Source: Trifolium pratense (taxonomy: Eukaryota > Streptophyta > Magnoliopsida > Fabales > Fabaceae). From it: a stretch of 64,000 bases of DNA. The stretch is from NCBI RefSeq assembly GCF_020283565.1, contig NC_060064.1, positions 22,340,337 through 22,404,336 on the forward strand, read 5' to 3'. The position numbers and the translations under genes are program-made. The notes beneath the pieces are model-generated. The model ran no database searches. It had not been told where the DNA came from and worked only from the letters and a program-made list of their open reading frames with translations. How positions within the stretch are numbered: the stretch's first letter is position 1; every line of letters begins with the position of its first letter. Shown here piece by piece: positions 1 through 10,044 of the stretch.

Positions 1-113
1 CCTGACACACATTTCCTCCTTAAAAACTTGCATGCCCCACAAGGGCTACCGCTATTGCCGCCACTCCCACTACCACCACCGTTACTGCCGCTGCCACTAG
101 AGTTTAGACTCAT
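1..113 (-). CDS. LBD (LOB-domain) transcription factor, 5' part only
   Basis: Read on the minus strand, an ATG at 113 opens a frame of 37 codons that runs off the window edge. A Ser/Gly-rich leader (about residues 4-22) is followed by [15 protein letters not shown], the start of the LOB zinc-finger-like block C-x2-C-x6-C-x3-C that binds DNA in this plant-specific family. The window ends just before the fourth cysteine, so the GAS block and leucine-zipper-like region lie outside. The LOB family acts in the nucleus in organ boundary, lateral root and vascular development. The complete LBD gene at 16048 points the other way, so the two are divergent neighbours. A MULE insertion sits about 630 bp upstream of this start. 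Family call is firm; subfamily cannot be judged. Confidence 0.88.
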   Translation of the reverse strand, partial: MSLNSSGSGSNGGGSGSGGNSGSPCGACKFLRRKCVS

Positions 114-732
114 CTCTAGGGTTACTAATTATTACTTTTTTAATTTTTTTTTTAAAAAAAGTTTATAGTATATTTAGGGATGTAATAATTAGGTTAAAAA
201 AAACACTAGGGTTTGGTTAATTTTGTGAGAGTCGCATAGCCCATGACTATGTGAAGGAAAAAATTGAAAGAAAGAAGGAATTAAGGAAAGAAGAGGAATG
301 GTAGTGTTTGTAGGAATAGTTGGTGAGGTTATATATAGATAGGAATTAAGGAAAGAATGAACAAGTTTTTAAAGCCACGCCAAAGAGCAAAGGCTTAACC
401 TCTAAATTAAGCTTCTTGCGTGAAGAAAAACATAAGATAAAAATTATAATTAGTTAGCTATATATATATACCTTAAAATGATTCACACTTTTCCTCATTT
501 GTCCTTCTCTACTCCTCGTGAAATTTTTCAACATAACGCATGTTCTTCCTCAAACACACTTAGAGTCACACAAAAAATAACATGAACTCTCTCTATATAG
601 TTGTATATCATGTGATCAAAGCAAGTTATGTATTGGGAAAGAAGCTTTGAATTTGAGGTGATGATGATGTATATGTATCTTGAAAGCGGTTTTTGTTAAT
701 ATGAGAGAGAGAAACGTGTCATGGTGTGGCTA
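114..732. other. Upstream region of the partial LBD gene
   Basis: No coding potential seen. The stretch is AT-rich, with TATATATA-like runs near 333 and 461 that could hold minus-strand promoter elements. No element can be assigned with confidence. Confidence 0.4.
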
Positions 733-741
733 AACTTGTTA

Positions 742-3106
742 GGGTAAATGATCATTTACCCCCCTGCAAAATAAGCGAATTTTCGTTTACCCCCTGTGCA
801 GATTTTTTTTCTGTTTACCCCCCTGCAAAACATAGATTCCCTCATTTTGCCCCCCGGGTGTACAGCAGGACATGTGACTGTGCACATATGCTGACGTGGC
901 TTGTACGCGTGGAAAAAAATTATTTATATTTTTTTTAAAAATTCCACATATGATAATATATTATTTTTTAAAAAAAAAATTCCTAAAATAAAAAAAAAAA
1001 ACGAATTTTTTTATTTTGCATCAAAAATAAAGATTTACTCCAAGATTTACTCCCAAATAAAATTTATTTTTAAAATAAAAATTTTAAAGATTTATTTTCA
1101 AATCTTTTTTAATTAAAAAAAATAGAATCTTTATTTTTTTAAAAACAAAACTTTACTTTTTTCTGCATAATTTAGTGTTGCTGATATAGTGCAAGCTAAG
1201 GTTGCTGCATAATTAAATATCACATAAGAATTGAAACTTAAAGTGAATAACTTCATTACAAAAAAAATTTGCTGCAGATTTAGTGCAAAATAGCAAATAA
1301 GAATTTCATAATATAGTGCATAATATCATTACATGATTCCAAAAAGAGCATATATAGTGCAAAATTCATTACATGATTTCAAAAGAGGTGCATCAGTCAT
1401 TCCAAAATGGCACATAAAGTGCATCACTGATTACATAACGAAAAACATAAGTCATTACTAATTAACATCATAACTACTTTGAAATTTTGTTCCAAGACTT
1501 CATAGCTCTAACAGGTTTCAAGCTTTGATTCATTTCCCAGGACCTATAGTTGGTTTTTTAACCCAATTAGCCTTCTGCCTTTCACTTTGTCTTCTTTTCT
1601 CAGGTTCAACCATTGTAGTTTTTTTCTTGACAGTTTTGGCCTTGTCCTTGATTGGCTTATCCTTTACTGCATTGTCCTTCACAGCTTTGGCCTTCTTTGG
1701 AATATCATCATGATTGATTTCAGGAACTGTTGCCATAACTTCATCAGGTATTTCATCAAAAAAACTCTGACTAGCATCAATGACAGCTTCAACTTGACTC
1801 TGACTAGCATCAATCACAACTTCAGTGGTTGCAATTGGTTCAGCAATTTCAGTGTTTGCATTGTCTTGCTTGGATTCACTGTTTGTATTATCTTTGCCTC
1901 TTGGTTGTTTTCTCTACAGTAAAGATGTTTAATGAGAGTGGAAAGTGAAAAAGATTAAAACATGAAAGTGGAAAGTGGAAAAGTAAGTTTATTTACCTTT
2001 CTGTTCATTGCTTCTGGGTCTTGAGTCTTGCTTTTACATGTTGCTGCATTGTGCTTAAAACTATTACATGTGGTACATCTATATTTTACACCTCTTTTCC
2101 TCTTCCTAACACCATCCTCATCAAATTCTCTAATTCTCACCTTCTTTGGCCTACCTGGACCAGTTTTGTAAATAGGTGGCAAAATTTCTGGTCGCTCTTC
2201 AGCATTTTCAGGTTCAGGCCACATGTCCATACCATTTATAGTACTCACACAAAACCATAACAAAGTGCATATTTTTCCTTTGTATAATAGTGATCTACAA
2301 AGTCTGAAGGGTTTTGTTTCCTATAACCTAGTGCAGCAACAACATGTCTACATGGAATCCCAATCAATTCCCCAAAATTACAACTACAAGTTTTTTTGGC
2401 AATATCAACTTTAAACTGTTGACCATTAAATTGATGTGCAACTTGAAATTCTTCATCTATGGACCAAGTTGTAATCCATTGACCACTCATATAGACCTCT
2501 TTATCTAACCTTCTCATAGGCATGGGCATGATTCTATGTTGCCATTTCTCTAACTTGGTGGTAGAGGTTGCCATCCTATTCATAAGGTAAGTTCTAATCC
2601 ATTCACACATGGTCAATATAGGCTTATCCCTAGCAACTAAGATAGTGGCATTAAATGACTCAGATATGTTGTTCATCAAAACATCACATTTTGAATAATA
2701 AGAAAATGCATGCTTACACCAATTTTGAAAATAAAGATTCTATTTTTTTTAATTAAAAAAGATTTGAAAACAAATCTTTAAAATTTTTATTTGGGAGTAA
2801 ATCTTGGAGTAAATCTTTATTTTTGATGCAAAATAAAAAAATTCATTTTTTTTTTTTATTTTAGGATTTTTTTTTTAAAAAAATAATATATTATCTTATG
2901 TGGAATTTTTTAAAAAAATATAAATAATTTTTTTCCACGCGTACAAGCCACGTCAGCATATGTGCACAGTCATATGTCCTGCTGTACACCCGGGGGGCAA
3001 AATGAGGGAATCTATGTTTTGCAGGGGGGTAAACAGAAAAAAAATCTGCACAGGGGGGTAAACGAAAATTCGCTTATTTTGCAGGGGGGTAAATGATCAT
3101 TTACCC
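742..3106 (-). mobile_element. MULE (Mutator-like) deletion derivative with long TIRs
   Basis: The 2365-bp element is flanked by a perfect 9-bp target duplication AACTTGTTA (733-741 and 3107-3115), the length expected of Mutator. Inverted repeats span about 742-1137 and 2727-3106 and match closely. Each terminus begins with a perfect 20-bp palindrome, GGGTAAATGATCATTTACCC. Behind it come three loose copies of a GTTTACCCCCCTGCA-like unit. The interior holds only the C-terminal part of a MURA-type transposase on the minus strand, which enters directly from the right TIR. The DDE catalytic region is therefore absent and the copy is non-autonomous. Confidence 0.93.
1530..2735 (-). pseudogene. MURA-type transposase, C-terminal remnant with SWIM zinc finger
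   Basis: On the minus strand the frame reads from the right TIR through a segment with WCKHAFSYYSKCD and NNISESFNATI, then MCEWIRTYLMNRM, typical of the region after the MULE catalytic domain. A SWIM zinc finger follows (CSCNFGELIGIPCRHVV, C-x-C...C-x-H). A one-base frameshift near 2245-2263 separates this from the next block (STINGMDMWPE, a GRPKK basic patch, and a zinc knuckle CTTCNSFKHNAATC). A putative intron with GT near 1996 and AG near 1914 joins the last exon, rich in VKDK repeats and ending at 1530. The catalytic N-terminal half is missing, so the remnant cannot be an active transposase. Confidence 0.85.
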
Positions 3107-3362
3107 AACTTGTTAATAGCATGTTTTAAGCTGCGTGGAGGGCAAAAGACGCCAACTCTCCTTTTCTAAGTTTCTTACAATCATACAACAACATTGTTGA
3201 AAATGACTCAACCTTTTGTCTTTCTCTTCTTTACAAAATACTAATTTAGAGTGTCTTTGGCTTATAAGTTTTTCTTGATAAAAATATACGTATTTGATAA
3301 GCTTATCTAATTAGTTTATAGTATTTTTGAGATACTAATTCAAGTAGCGTATGAGCTATAAG

Positions 3363-4560
3363 CTAGTTTTTCAGCTACTGATGATGGCTCTGCAAGTGCA
3401 CAGAATCGCAATCAAGTAATAAAGTGATAAGTTATCGTTCTCCACAGGGATTGTGCCAAAATTACTAGTTTCACTTAAGAATTTAGATAGTTTTGCATTC
3501 GCTTTGTTGTTTAGAGATAGTTGTGCTGATAAAAATAAATACCAGGAAAATAAATGACTATAAAAGAAAAATGGTGCGTGTGTGTCCACGCAAGGTGGTT
3601 AAGTGTTTTCGAATCCCTCCCTTACTCTTACTTGGTGGTTAATTTGCTTTGTTCCCCTCTATTAGGATTAGTCTTATATAAAATAGGTTCAGGAGCACTC
3701 TTTGCCTATTTCTATTACAAACTGGTTAGAGCCTAGTTTAGGTTGTCTTACTCTGCTTATATGTATCATCGTCCTAGTCGGTTTCACTTTTTCGTTTAAA
3801 CTTAGGTATCCTTACCCTTAAGGCTCAATTTCGTCGCAAGTTATCGCGTGTGCCTAAACTAGTCATCACCCTAATGACAGGTAGAATTTACCGTTCTTGA
3901 CTTAGCTTTAATCCTACGCTAAAACCGCAGATAATGAATTTAATGGTTTCATATATGTTCTAGCATACGTCATTCGGTCGGGACAATTAACTTCGTTTCC
4001 TATCCGATATCCACTAATTTCCTTAGAGTTTATTCTAATGTGATCAGTATTAAAATAAAGAATAAAAACCGGACAATAAAAGAGTTTATATAAGAACAAT
4101 TGAATTTAAACTCAAATTATACAAAATCAAGCATTCGTAAGGGAGTTCATCGACTCCACCTAACCTATGAAAAATAAATTACAAAGACAATAAAGAAAAG
4201 AACCTTATTGACCTTGAAGTTCCTTGGCCCTCCTTGCCTCCTCCTTAGAGTTCTCCTAACTCTAGAGTGAATATTGAATATGTTCCAATATTTCTGAATA
4301 AATAATAGTGAAGGAGGAAGACTAGTTTTTCAGCTGGGTTCGGTCTATTTTTGCGCGTCCATCGCACCAATCGTGGCCACGATGGCGTGTAATTTTGCCT
4401 CATTGTGGTCACGATGGATCATATCGTGGTACGATGGAAGATCTTCTCCATATTTCCTGCTTTCTTCAACCGCCTTTCATCGTGCCACGATGACATGTCA
4501 TCGTGGTACGATGGTAAAGATTTGTTGCATACTTAAAATGACTTTTATGAAAAACAATTT
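3363..4560. repeat. Retroelement-like repeat with palindrome cluster
   Basis: The block opens with a phrase around 3390-3455 (cgcaatcaagtaataaag... ctccacagggattgtg) that resembles LTR or 3' ends of Athila/Cyclops-type Ty3-gypsy elements; this is recollection, not a search. CTAGTTTTTCAGCT occurs at 3363-3376 and again at 4322-4335, bounding 945 bp, which may be a target duplication or chance. From 4370 to 4513 come short palindromes around ATCGTGGCCACGAT, such as 4423-4435, 4478-4492 and 4499-4513. No coding frame is credible. Confidence 0.35.
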
Positions 4561-5232
4561 AAACTAAAATAATATTTTATTAAAATTTACTAAAAATAGT
4601 AAAATCTACCGTTGGATTAGGTCTATATTAGACACCCGGATTTTACCATTCATTCAAAACCTTAAATTTACAGTTTTATATTCTTCAAATAATTGAATTA
4701 ATTTGTCCTAATTTCAACGTTGAATTAATTTAGATCTACTTTTATGTTTTTGATAGAGTAATTTAGATCTACTTTTTAAATTAAATCTAATATACTTTTT
4801 AGAGATTTTTTTTATAATTTATTTTTAAAGAGTTTAATTTCTATACATCGTCAAAATATAAAATTTTAAATTGTCATCACGTCACGATCAATCAATTATG
4901 TGTGAAACTTTAAAAATATTAGGATAAGAGTTTAATATTTTTAATGATCCGACGGTAATGATCTGACAGTTATGATTGAGTATTTTAAAAATTCTTAACT
5001 ATTTAAGTAGTACGTTATAGGCCATGAATTCAATCTTCGGCTCATTATAAACAAAAAAAAAAAATTCTTAACTATTTTTCTCTAAAACTAGATTGTGGTC
5101 TTGTTGGGTCAATTTGATAAAACCCGACCAATCAATCGGTGATAGTTCCATTTTCACCTTAACCACTGTGATAGTTCCATATCATTTGTAAAACCATATT
5201 TTTTAAAATATTTTGGACCTATATGTCACCCC

Positions 5233-8200
5233 TGTTAAGATGAGTCAACATATGCTAGCTGTGAATTAGTCAGCAGTATATATCTATAGTTATAAATTAG
5301 AGATTTGTAATTATTATTGTCCAGCAAGTATTCCTTTGATAGAAGAGGGATTATAGGAAAGTTGTTGTATAAATTCTTTGACCATCTTTCAATATAATAT
5401 ATCAGAAAATATATGTATAATTGTCTCTTTGAAACCTTCTAACATGGCATCAGAGCCAACTCTGAATTCCTCTACAATATAAGAATCAGAGCTTGCTGTG
5501 GTTTCTTTGAGATTTCTGATTTCGATGGCGGCTTCCAACAACAATAACTCTGTGATAGAAAAAACTGTTGCTGGGGCTGCACCTGCTGTCTATATGCAGG
5601 AAATTACTTCCGCGCTTACTCCAGAACGTCTTGACGGTACCAACTACGATGAATGGTCTATAAACGCCCAGAACAAGATCAGAGGCAGAAAACGTTGGGG
5701 ATATATTTCTGGATCAAAGACTATACCCAAGGACAAGAAATCTGAAGAATATGAGACTTGGGAAGATGAAAACTGCTTGGTTAAATCCTGGCTCTTGGAC
5801 TCCATGACCAAAGATGTCAGGTACCTCTTCATTCGCTTAGCCACGGCAAAGGAAATTTGGGAAAGTGTTAAAGAAACATACTCTGTTAACCAAGACGCAT
5901 CTAGAGCATACCAACTGCACTGTGAGGTAATCTCTACTCGCCAAAATGGGGGATCTGTGATCTCGTTCTTTGGAAAATTACAGAGGTTGTGGCAAGAATT
6001 TGATGCTATTACTAATTGCACCATGGAGTGCACCAAAGATGTTGAAACATATACAAAAATGCAAAATTCACAACGAGTTTATGTATTTTTGGCCGGTCTC
6101 GACTCTCATCTGGATGGAGTTCGTGGTCGGGTTCTCTCTACGATCCCTCTTCCAAATATCCAATCTGCCTATGCAATTGTTTGTGCAGAGGCAAATCGCC
6201 AAGAAGCTATGCTTGGTAGTACGCCTATAGAAGGGACTGCCCTTGCTGTCAAGAAGTCGGCCAAGAAAGGATTTCGCAAGTGTAATCATTGCAACGGTGA
6301 TAATCATGTGATTGATGATTGTTTTAAACTTCATGGCTATCCAGATTGGCATCCAAAGAGCAAAACAACCTCCAATGCTAGGCCGGAAAATGTGAAGAAC
6401 AACTCTGCCACTGCTACAGCATTTGTATCCAAGACAGGTATATCTAGCTCTGCCCTTAGTTTATCTGTTATTACTAGAAATAGCGATTGGATAATTGATA
6501 CGGGTGCTACTGACCATATGACTTGGGATTCACACATATTTACTCATTTTTCCCCTAATGCATCTAAAACTGTTATTGTCAATGCAAATGGAGTATCATC
6601 TCCTGTTGAAGGTGTAGGTACCATAACTCTTTCACCTTTTTTGTCAATTCCTGATGTTTTGTTTGTTCCTACTATGAGTTGTAATCTTCTCTCTGTCAGT
6701 AAATTGACTAAATCTCAAGAGTGTGTTGCCTTGTTCTTTCCTAACCATTGCATTTTTCAGAATATACATACCAAGGAGAAGATTGGCAGTGGTAAACTAA
6801 ATGGAGGGTTGTACTACTTGGATAATGTTTCTCAGCAAACCAACAAAAAAGCATTGGCTCATCTTGCAAGTGATGATATTCAAACTAAAAACAAAGAACA
6901 AATTTGGTTATGGCATAGACGATTAGGACACCCATCTTTTAGCTATTTACAAAGATTGTTTCCTTCATTGTTTAATAAATGCAATATTTTAGATTTTCAT
7001 TGTGAAACTTGTGTAATGGCGAAATCTCATCGTACTGTTTTTCCATCAAATAAAACTAGAGCTATTGTTCCATTTTCTTTAGTCCACACAGATGTTTGGG
7101 GTCCTGCACCCCACTCTACACATAATGGTATGAGATGGTTCATTAGTTTTATTGATGATTGTACTCGAGTAACTTGGGTATATTTACTTAAACATAAGAG
7201 TGATGTGAATGCTATATTTCGTCTCTTTCATCAAATGGTACTTACTCAATTTAATACACTTATAAAAGTTATTCGATCTGACAATGGAGGAGAATATGTT
7301 AAGAAAGAATTAACAGAATTCATGAATTCTAATGGTATTCTTCATCAAACAACATGTCCAAATTCGCCTCAGCAAAATGGGGTGGCTGAGAGAAAAAATA
7401 GACATATTTTAGAGGTCACTAGATCCCTATTAATAGGTGGTTCTGCTCCATCTTTTTTGTGGGGAGAGGCTTTAAGTTCTGCAGTTTATCTGATTAATAG
7501 AACTCCTTCTAGTGTGCTCAATTTTAGAAGACCTTTAGATGTTCTTTCTGATCATTGCATTCTTCCTCCTATTGTTCATTTAATTCCCCGTATTTTTGGA
7601 TGTATGGTATATGTTCACTTACACCCACATCAACGTACCAAGCTTGAAAAAAGAGCAGTTAAATGTATGTTTGTAGGTTATGGTTCAGCCCAAAAAGGCT
7701 ACCGAGCTTACCACCCTCCTTCAAAAAAGTTTTACACTTCTATGGATGTTACTTTTTATGAAAATGATTTTTATTATCCAGAAAAACATGTTTCTACACT
7801 TCAGGTGGGGAACGAAAATGATGAAGTGCAAAACCATGATGTTAGTTTGTTTGATATTTCAAATGTAAAATTGCCTTTAAATGATCACACAACAAGAGTT
7901 GAGTCAATCTTCAATGATGGTTTAGCTGAAAGACAAGATCATGGTAATATAATAGTTTTTTCTAATCATGATCCACCTGTACAACATTCTCCGCCACTGG
8001 TTCAATCTTCTCCACAGGTATCTCTTGATTCTACATCTATTAATTCACATGTTAATGAAATTGATTCCATCATACATGAAGCCACCACCACCGACACACT
8101 TGACATTGAGTCACCACCTACTGTTCAATATACACTTCCATCTCGTTCTAACCGAGGTCAACCTCCAAATAGATATGAACCTGATCTCCAATCCAAAGTA

Positions 8201-10039
8201 AAATATCCTATGAGTAATTATGTGTCATCTCACAAGCTATCCCAGTCATATGCAATGTATATCTCAAAATTATCTTCTATCTCTATTCCTAGTGATGTGC
8301 AGGAAGCTTTGGCAGACCCTAGGTGGACTAAAGCTATCGATGAAGAGATGACAGCACTTAAGAAAAATGACACTTGGGATCTTGTGCAACTACCTCCCGG
8401 AAAAAAAACGGTTGGATGCAAATGGGTTTTTACAATTAAACACAAACCGGATGGAACTATTGAGAGGTATAAAGCACGACTAGTGGCTAAAGGTTACACT
8501 CAGTCCTATGGTGTAGACTATCAAGAGACATTTGCACCGGTAGCCAAGCTCAACACAGTGAGAATACTTCTGTCACTAGCAGCAAATCAAAATTGGCCTC
8601 TTCTTCAATTTGATGTAAAAAATGCTTTCCTACATGGAGATATCATAGAAGAAATTTACATGGATCCCCCACCAGGTACAAAACATACAACTGGAATGGA
8701 AGTTTGCAAATTAAAGAAGGCTCTTTACGGATTGAAACAATCTCCAAGAGCATGGTTTGGGAGGTTCACTAAGTGTATGAAGTCATTTGGCTATAGTACA
8801 AGTAACTCTGATCACACCTTATTTTTGAAAAAGGGGCAAGGAAAAATTACAGCTTTGATCATCTATGTTGATGATATGGTGGTGACAGGAAATGATGCAG
8901 ATGAAATTTATAGTTTACAACAACATCTTGCTTCTCAATTTGAGATGAAACAACTTGGAAACCTTAAATACTTTTTGGGAATTGAAGTAGCTAGATCAAA
9001 ACATGGTATTTTTCTATGTCAAAGGAAGTATATTCTGGACTTATTATCCGAGGTCGGGCTACTTGGCTGTAAACCAGTTGATACACCAATTGAACAAAAT
9101 CATAAGCTTTTTCAGTGCTCAAGTTCAAGTAGCATAGACAAAGAAAGGTATCAAAAGCTGGTGGGGAAATTGATTTATTTATCTCATACACGTCCGGATA
9201 TTACTTATGCGGTGAATGTTGTAAGTCAATTTATGCATGACCCGCGTAAGCCTCATATGGATGCAGTTGAAAGGATATTGAGATATTTGAAATCTACTCC
9301 GGGAAAAGGAATTTTGTTCTCAAATCATGGGAACTTAAAGATAGAAGGGTACACCGATGCGGATTGGGCAGGTTCAGAAAATGATAGAAGGTCCACCTCC
9401 GGATACTTTACCTTTGTAGGAGGGAACCTTGTAACTTGGAGGAGTAAAAAACAACCAGTAGTAGCAAGATCAAGTGCTGAAGCAGAATTTAGAGGCATGG
9501 CACTTGGAGTTTGTGAACTTTTGTGGGTAAGAAATGTATTGTCAGATCTTGGTTTTGAACCAAAAGAGACCATGAATTTGTACTGTGATAATACATCAGC
9601 TATAGCAATTGCTCATAATCCTGTCCAACATGATAGAACCAAGCATGTAGAAATTGATAGACATTTTATCAAAGAGAAGCTTGAAGCTGGAATTATTTCA
9701 TTTCCCTTTGTCAGATCAGAATGGCAATTAGCTGATGTTCTCACAAAAGGAGTGGCAAGCCGAGTGTTTAACGAGTCATTGTTCAAGTTGGGAATGTGTG
9801 ATATCCATGCACCAACTTGAGTGGGGGTGTTAAGATGAGTCAACATATGCTAGCTGTGAATTAGTCAGCAGTATATATCTATAGTTATAAATTAGAGATT
9901 TGTAATTATTATTGTCCAGCAAGTATTCCTTTGATAGAAGAGGGATTATAGGAAAGTTGTTGTATAAATTCTTTGACCATCTTTCAATATAATATATCAG
10001 AAAATATATGTATAATTGTCTCTTTGAAACCTTCTAACA
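5233..10039 (+). mobile_element. Complete Ty1/copia LTR retrotransposon, apparently intact
   Basis: LTRs at 5233-5444 and 9828-10039 are each 212 bp, start TGTTAAG and end TAACA, and look identical base for base. A 5-bp target duplication ACCCC lies at 5228-5232 and 10040-10044. A primer-binding site resembling the initiator-Met tRNA type (TGGCATCAGAGCC) begins at 5445. A polypurine tract GAGTGGGGG sits just before the right LTR. One uninterrupted gag-pol frame fills the interior. Identical LTRs plus an open frame indicate a very recent insertion that may still be active. Confidence 0.97.
5498..9820 (+). CDS. Copia gag-pol polyprotein
   Basis: A 1440-codon frame; the ATG at 5525 (residue 10, MAASNNN) is also a plausible start. 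In order: a gag segment with LDGTNYDEWS (about residues 42-51); a CCHC zinc knuckle, C-x2-C-x4-H-x4-C (about 262-274); aspartic protease DTGA (334-337); a gag-pre-integrase HRRLGH motif; an integrase core with D532, D595 and E631 in the exact DD35E spacing; reverse transcriptase with YVDD at about 1123-1126; and RNase H with DADWAGS near 1287 and SSAEAEF near 1327. The order protease-integrase-RT-RNase H identifies Ty1/copia. It supplies all enzymes for reverse transcription and integration of its own RNA. All catalytic motifs checked are present. Lineage within Copia is not assigned. Confidence 0.97.
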   Translation: MVSLRFLISMAASNNNNSVIEKTVAGAAPAVYMQEITSALTPERLDGTNYDEWSINAQNKIRGRKRWGYISGSKTIPKDKKSEEYETWEDENCLVKSWLLDSMTKDVRYLFIRLATAKEIWESVKETYSVNQDASRAYQLHCEVISTRQNGGSVISFFGKLQRLWQEFDAITNCTMECTKDVETYTKMQNSQRVYVFLAGLDSHLDGVRGRVLSTIPLPNIQSAYAIVCAEANRQEAMLGSTPIEGTALAVKKSAKKGFRKCNHCNGDNHVIDDCFKLHGYPDWHPKSKTTSNARPENVKNNSATATAFVSKTGISSSALSLSVITRNSDWIIDTGATDHMTWDSHIFTHFSPNASKTVIVNANGVSSPVEGVGTITLSPFLSIPDVLFVPTMSCNLLSVSKLTKSQECVALFFPNHCIFQNIHTKEKIGSGKLNGGLYYLDNVSQQTNKKALAHLASDDIQTKNKEQIWLWHRRLGHPSFSYLQRLFPSLFNKCNILDFHCETCVMAKSHRTVFPSNKTRAIVPFSLVHTDVWGPAPHSTHNGMRWFISFIDDCTRVTWVYLLKHKSDVNAIFRLFHQMVLTQFNTLIKVIRSDNGGEYVKKELTEFMNSNGILHQTTCPNSPQQNGVAERKNRHILEVTRSLLIGGSAPSFLWGEALSSAVYLINRTPSSVLNFRRPLDVLSDHCILPPIVHLIPRIFGCMVYVHLHPHQRTKLEKRAVKCMFVGYGSAQKGYRAYHPPSKKFYTSMDVTFYENDFYYPEKHVSTLQVGNENDEVQNHDVSLFDISNVKLPLNDHTTRVESIFNDGLAERQDHGNIIVFSNHDPPVQHSPPLVQSSPQVSLDSTSINSHVNEIDSIIHEATTTDTLDIESPPTVQYTLPSRSNRGQPPNRYEPDLQSKVKYPMSNYVSSHKLSQSYAMYISKLSSISIPSDVQEALADPRWTKAIDEEMTALKKNDTWDLVQLPPGKKTVGCKWVFTIKHKPDGTIERYKARLVAKGYTQSYGVDYQETFAPVAKLNTVRILLSLAANQNWPLLQFDVKNAFLHGDIIEEIYMDPPPGTKHTTGMEVCKLKKALYGLKQSPRAWFGRFTKCMKSFGYSTSNSDHTLFLKKGQGKITALIIYVDDMVVTGNDADEIYSLQQHLASQFEMKQLGNLKYFLGIEVARSKHGIFLCQRKYILDLLSEVGLLGCKPVDTPIEQNHKLFQCSSSSSIDKERYQKLVGKLIYLSHTRPDITYAVNVVSQFMHDPRKPHMDAVERILRYLKSTPGKGILFSNHGNLKIEGYTDADWAGSENDRRSTSGYFTFVGGNLVTWRSKKQPVVARSSAEAEFRGMALGVCELLWVRNVLSDLGFEPKETMNLYCDNTSAIAIAHNPVQHDRTKHVEIDRHFIKEKLEAGIISFPFVRSEWQLADVLTKGVASRVFNESLFKLGMCDIHAPT

Positions 10040-10044
10040 ACCCC

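Noticed and set aside
1530..1817. 95-aa lysine-rich minus-strand frame as a separate gene
   Set aside because: It is best explained as the last exon of the MULE transposase remnant, joined through a short intron.
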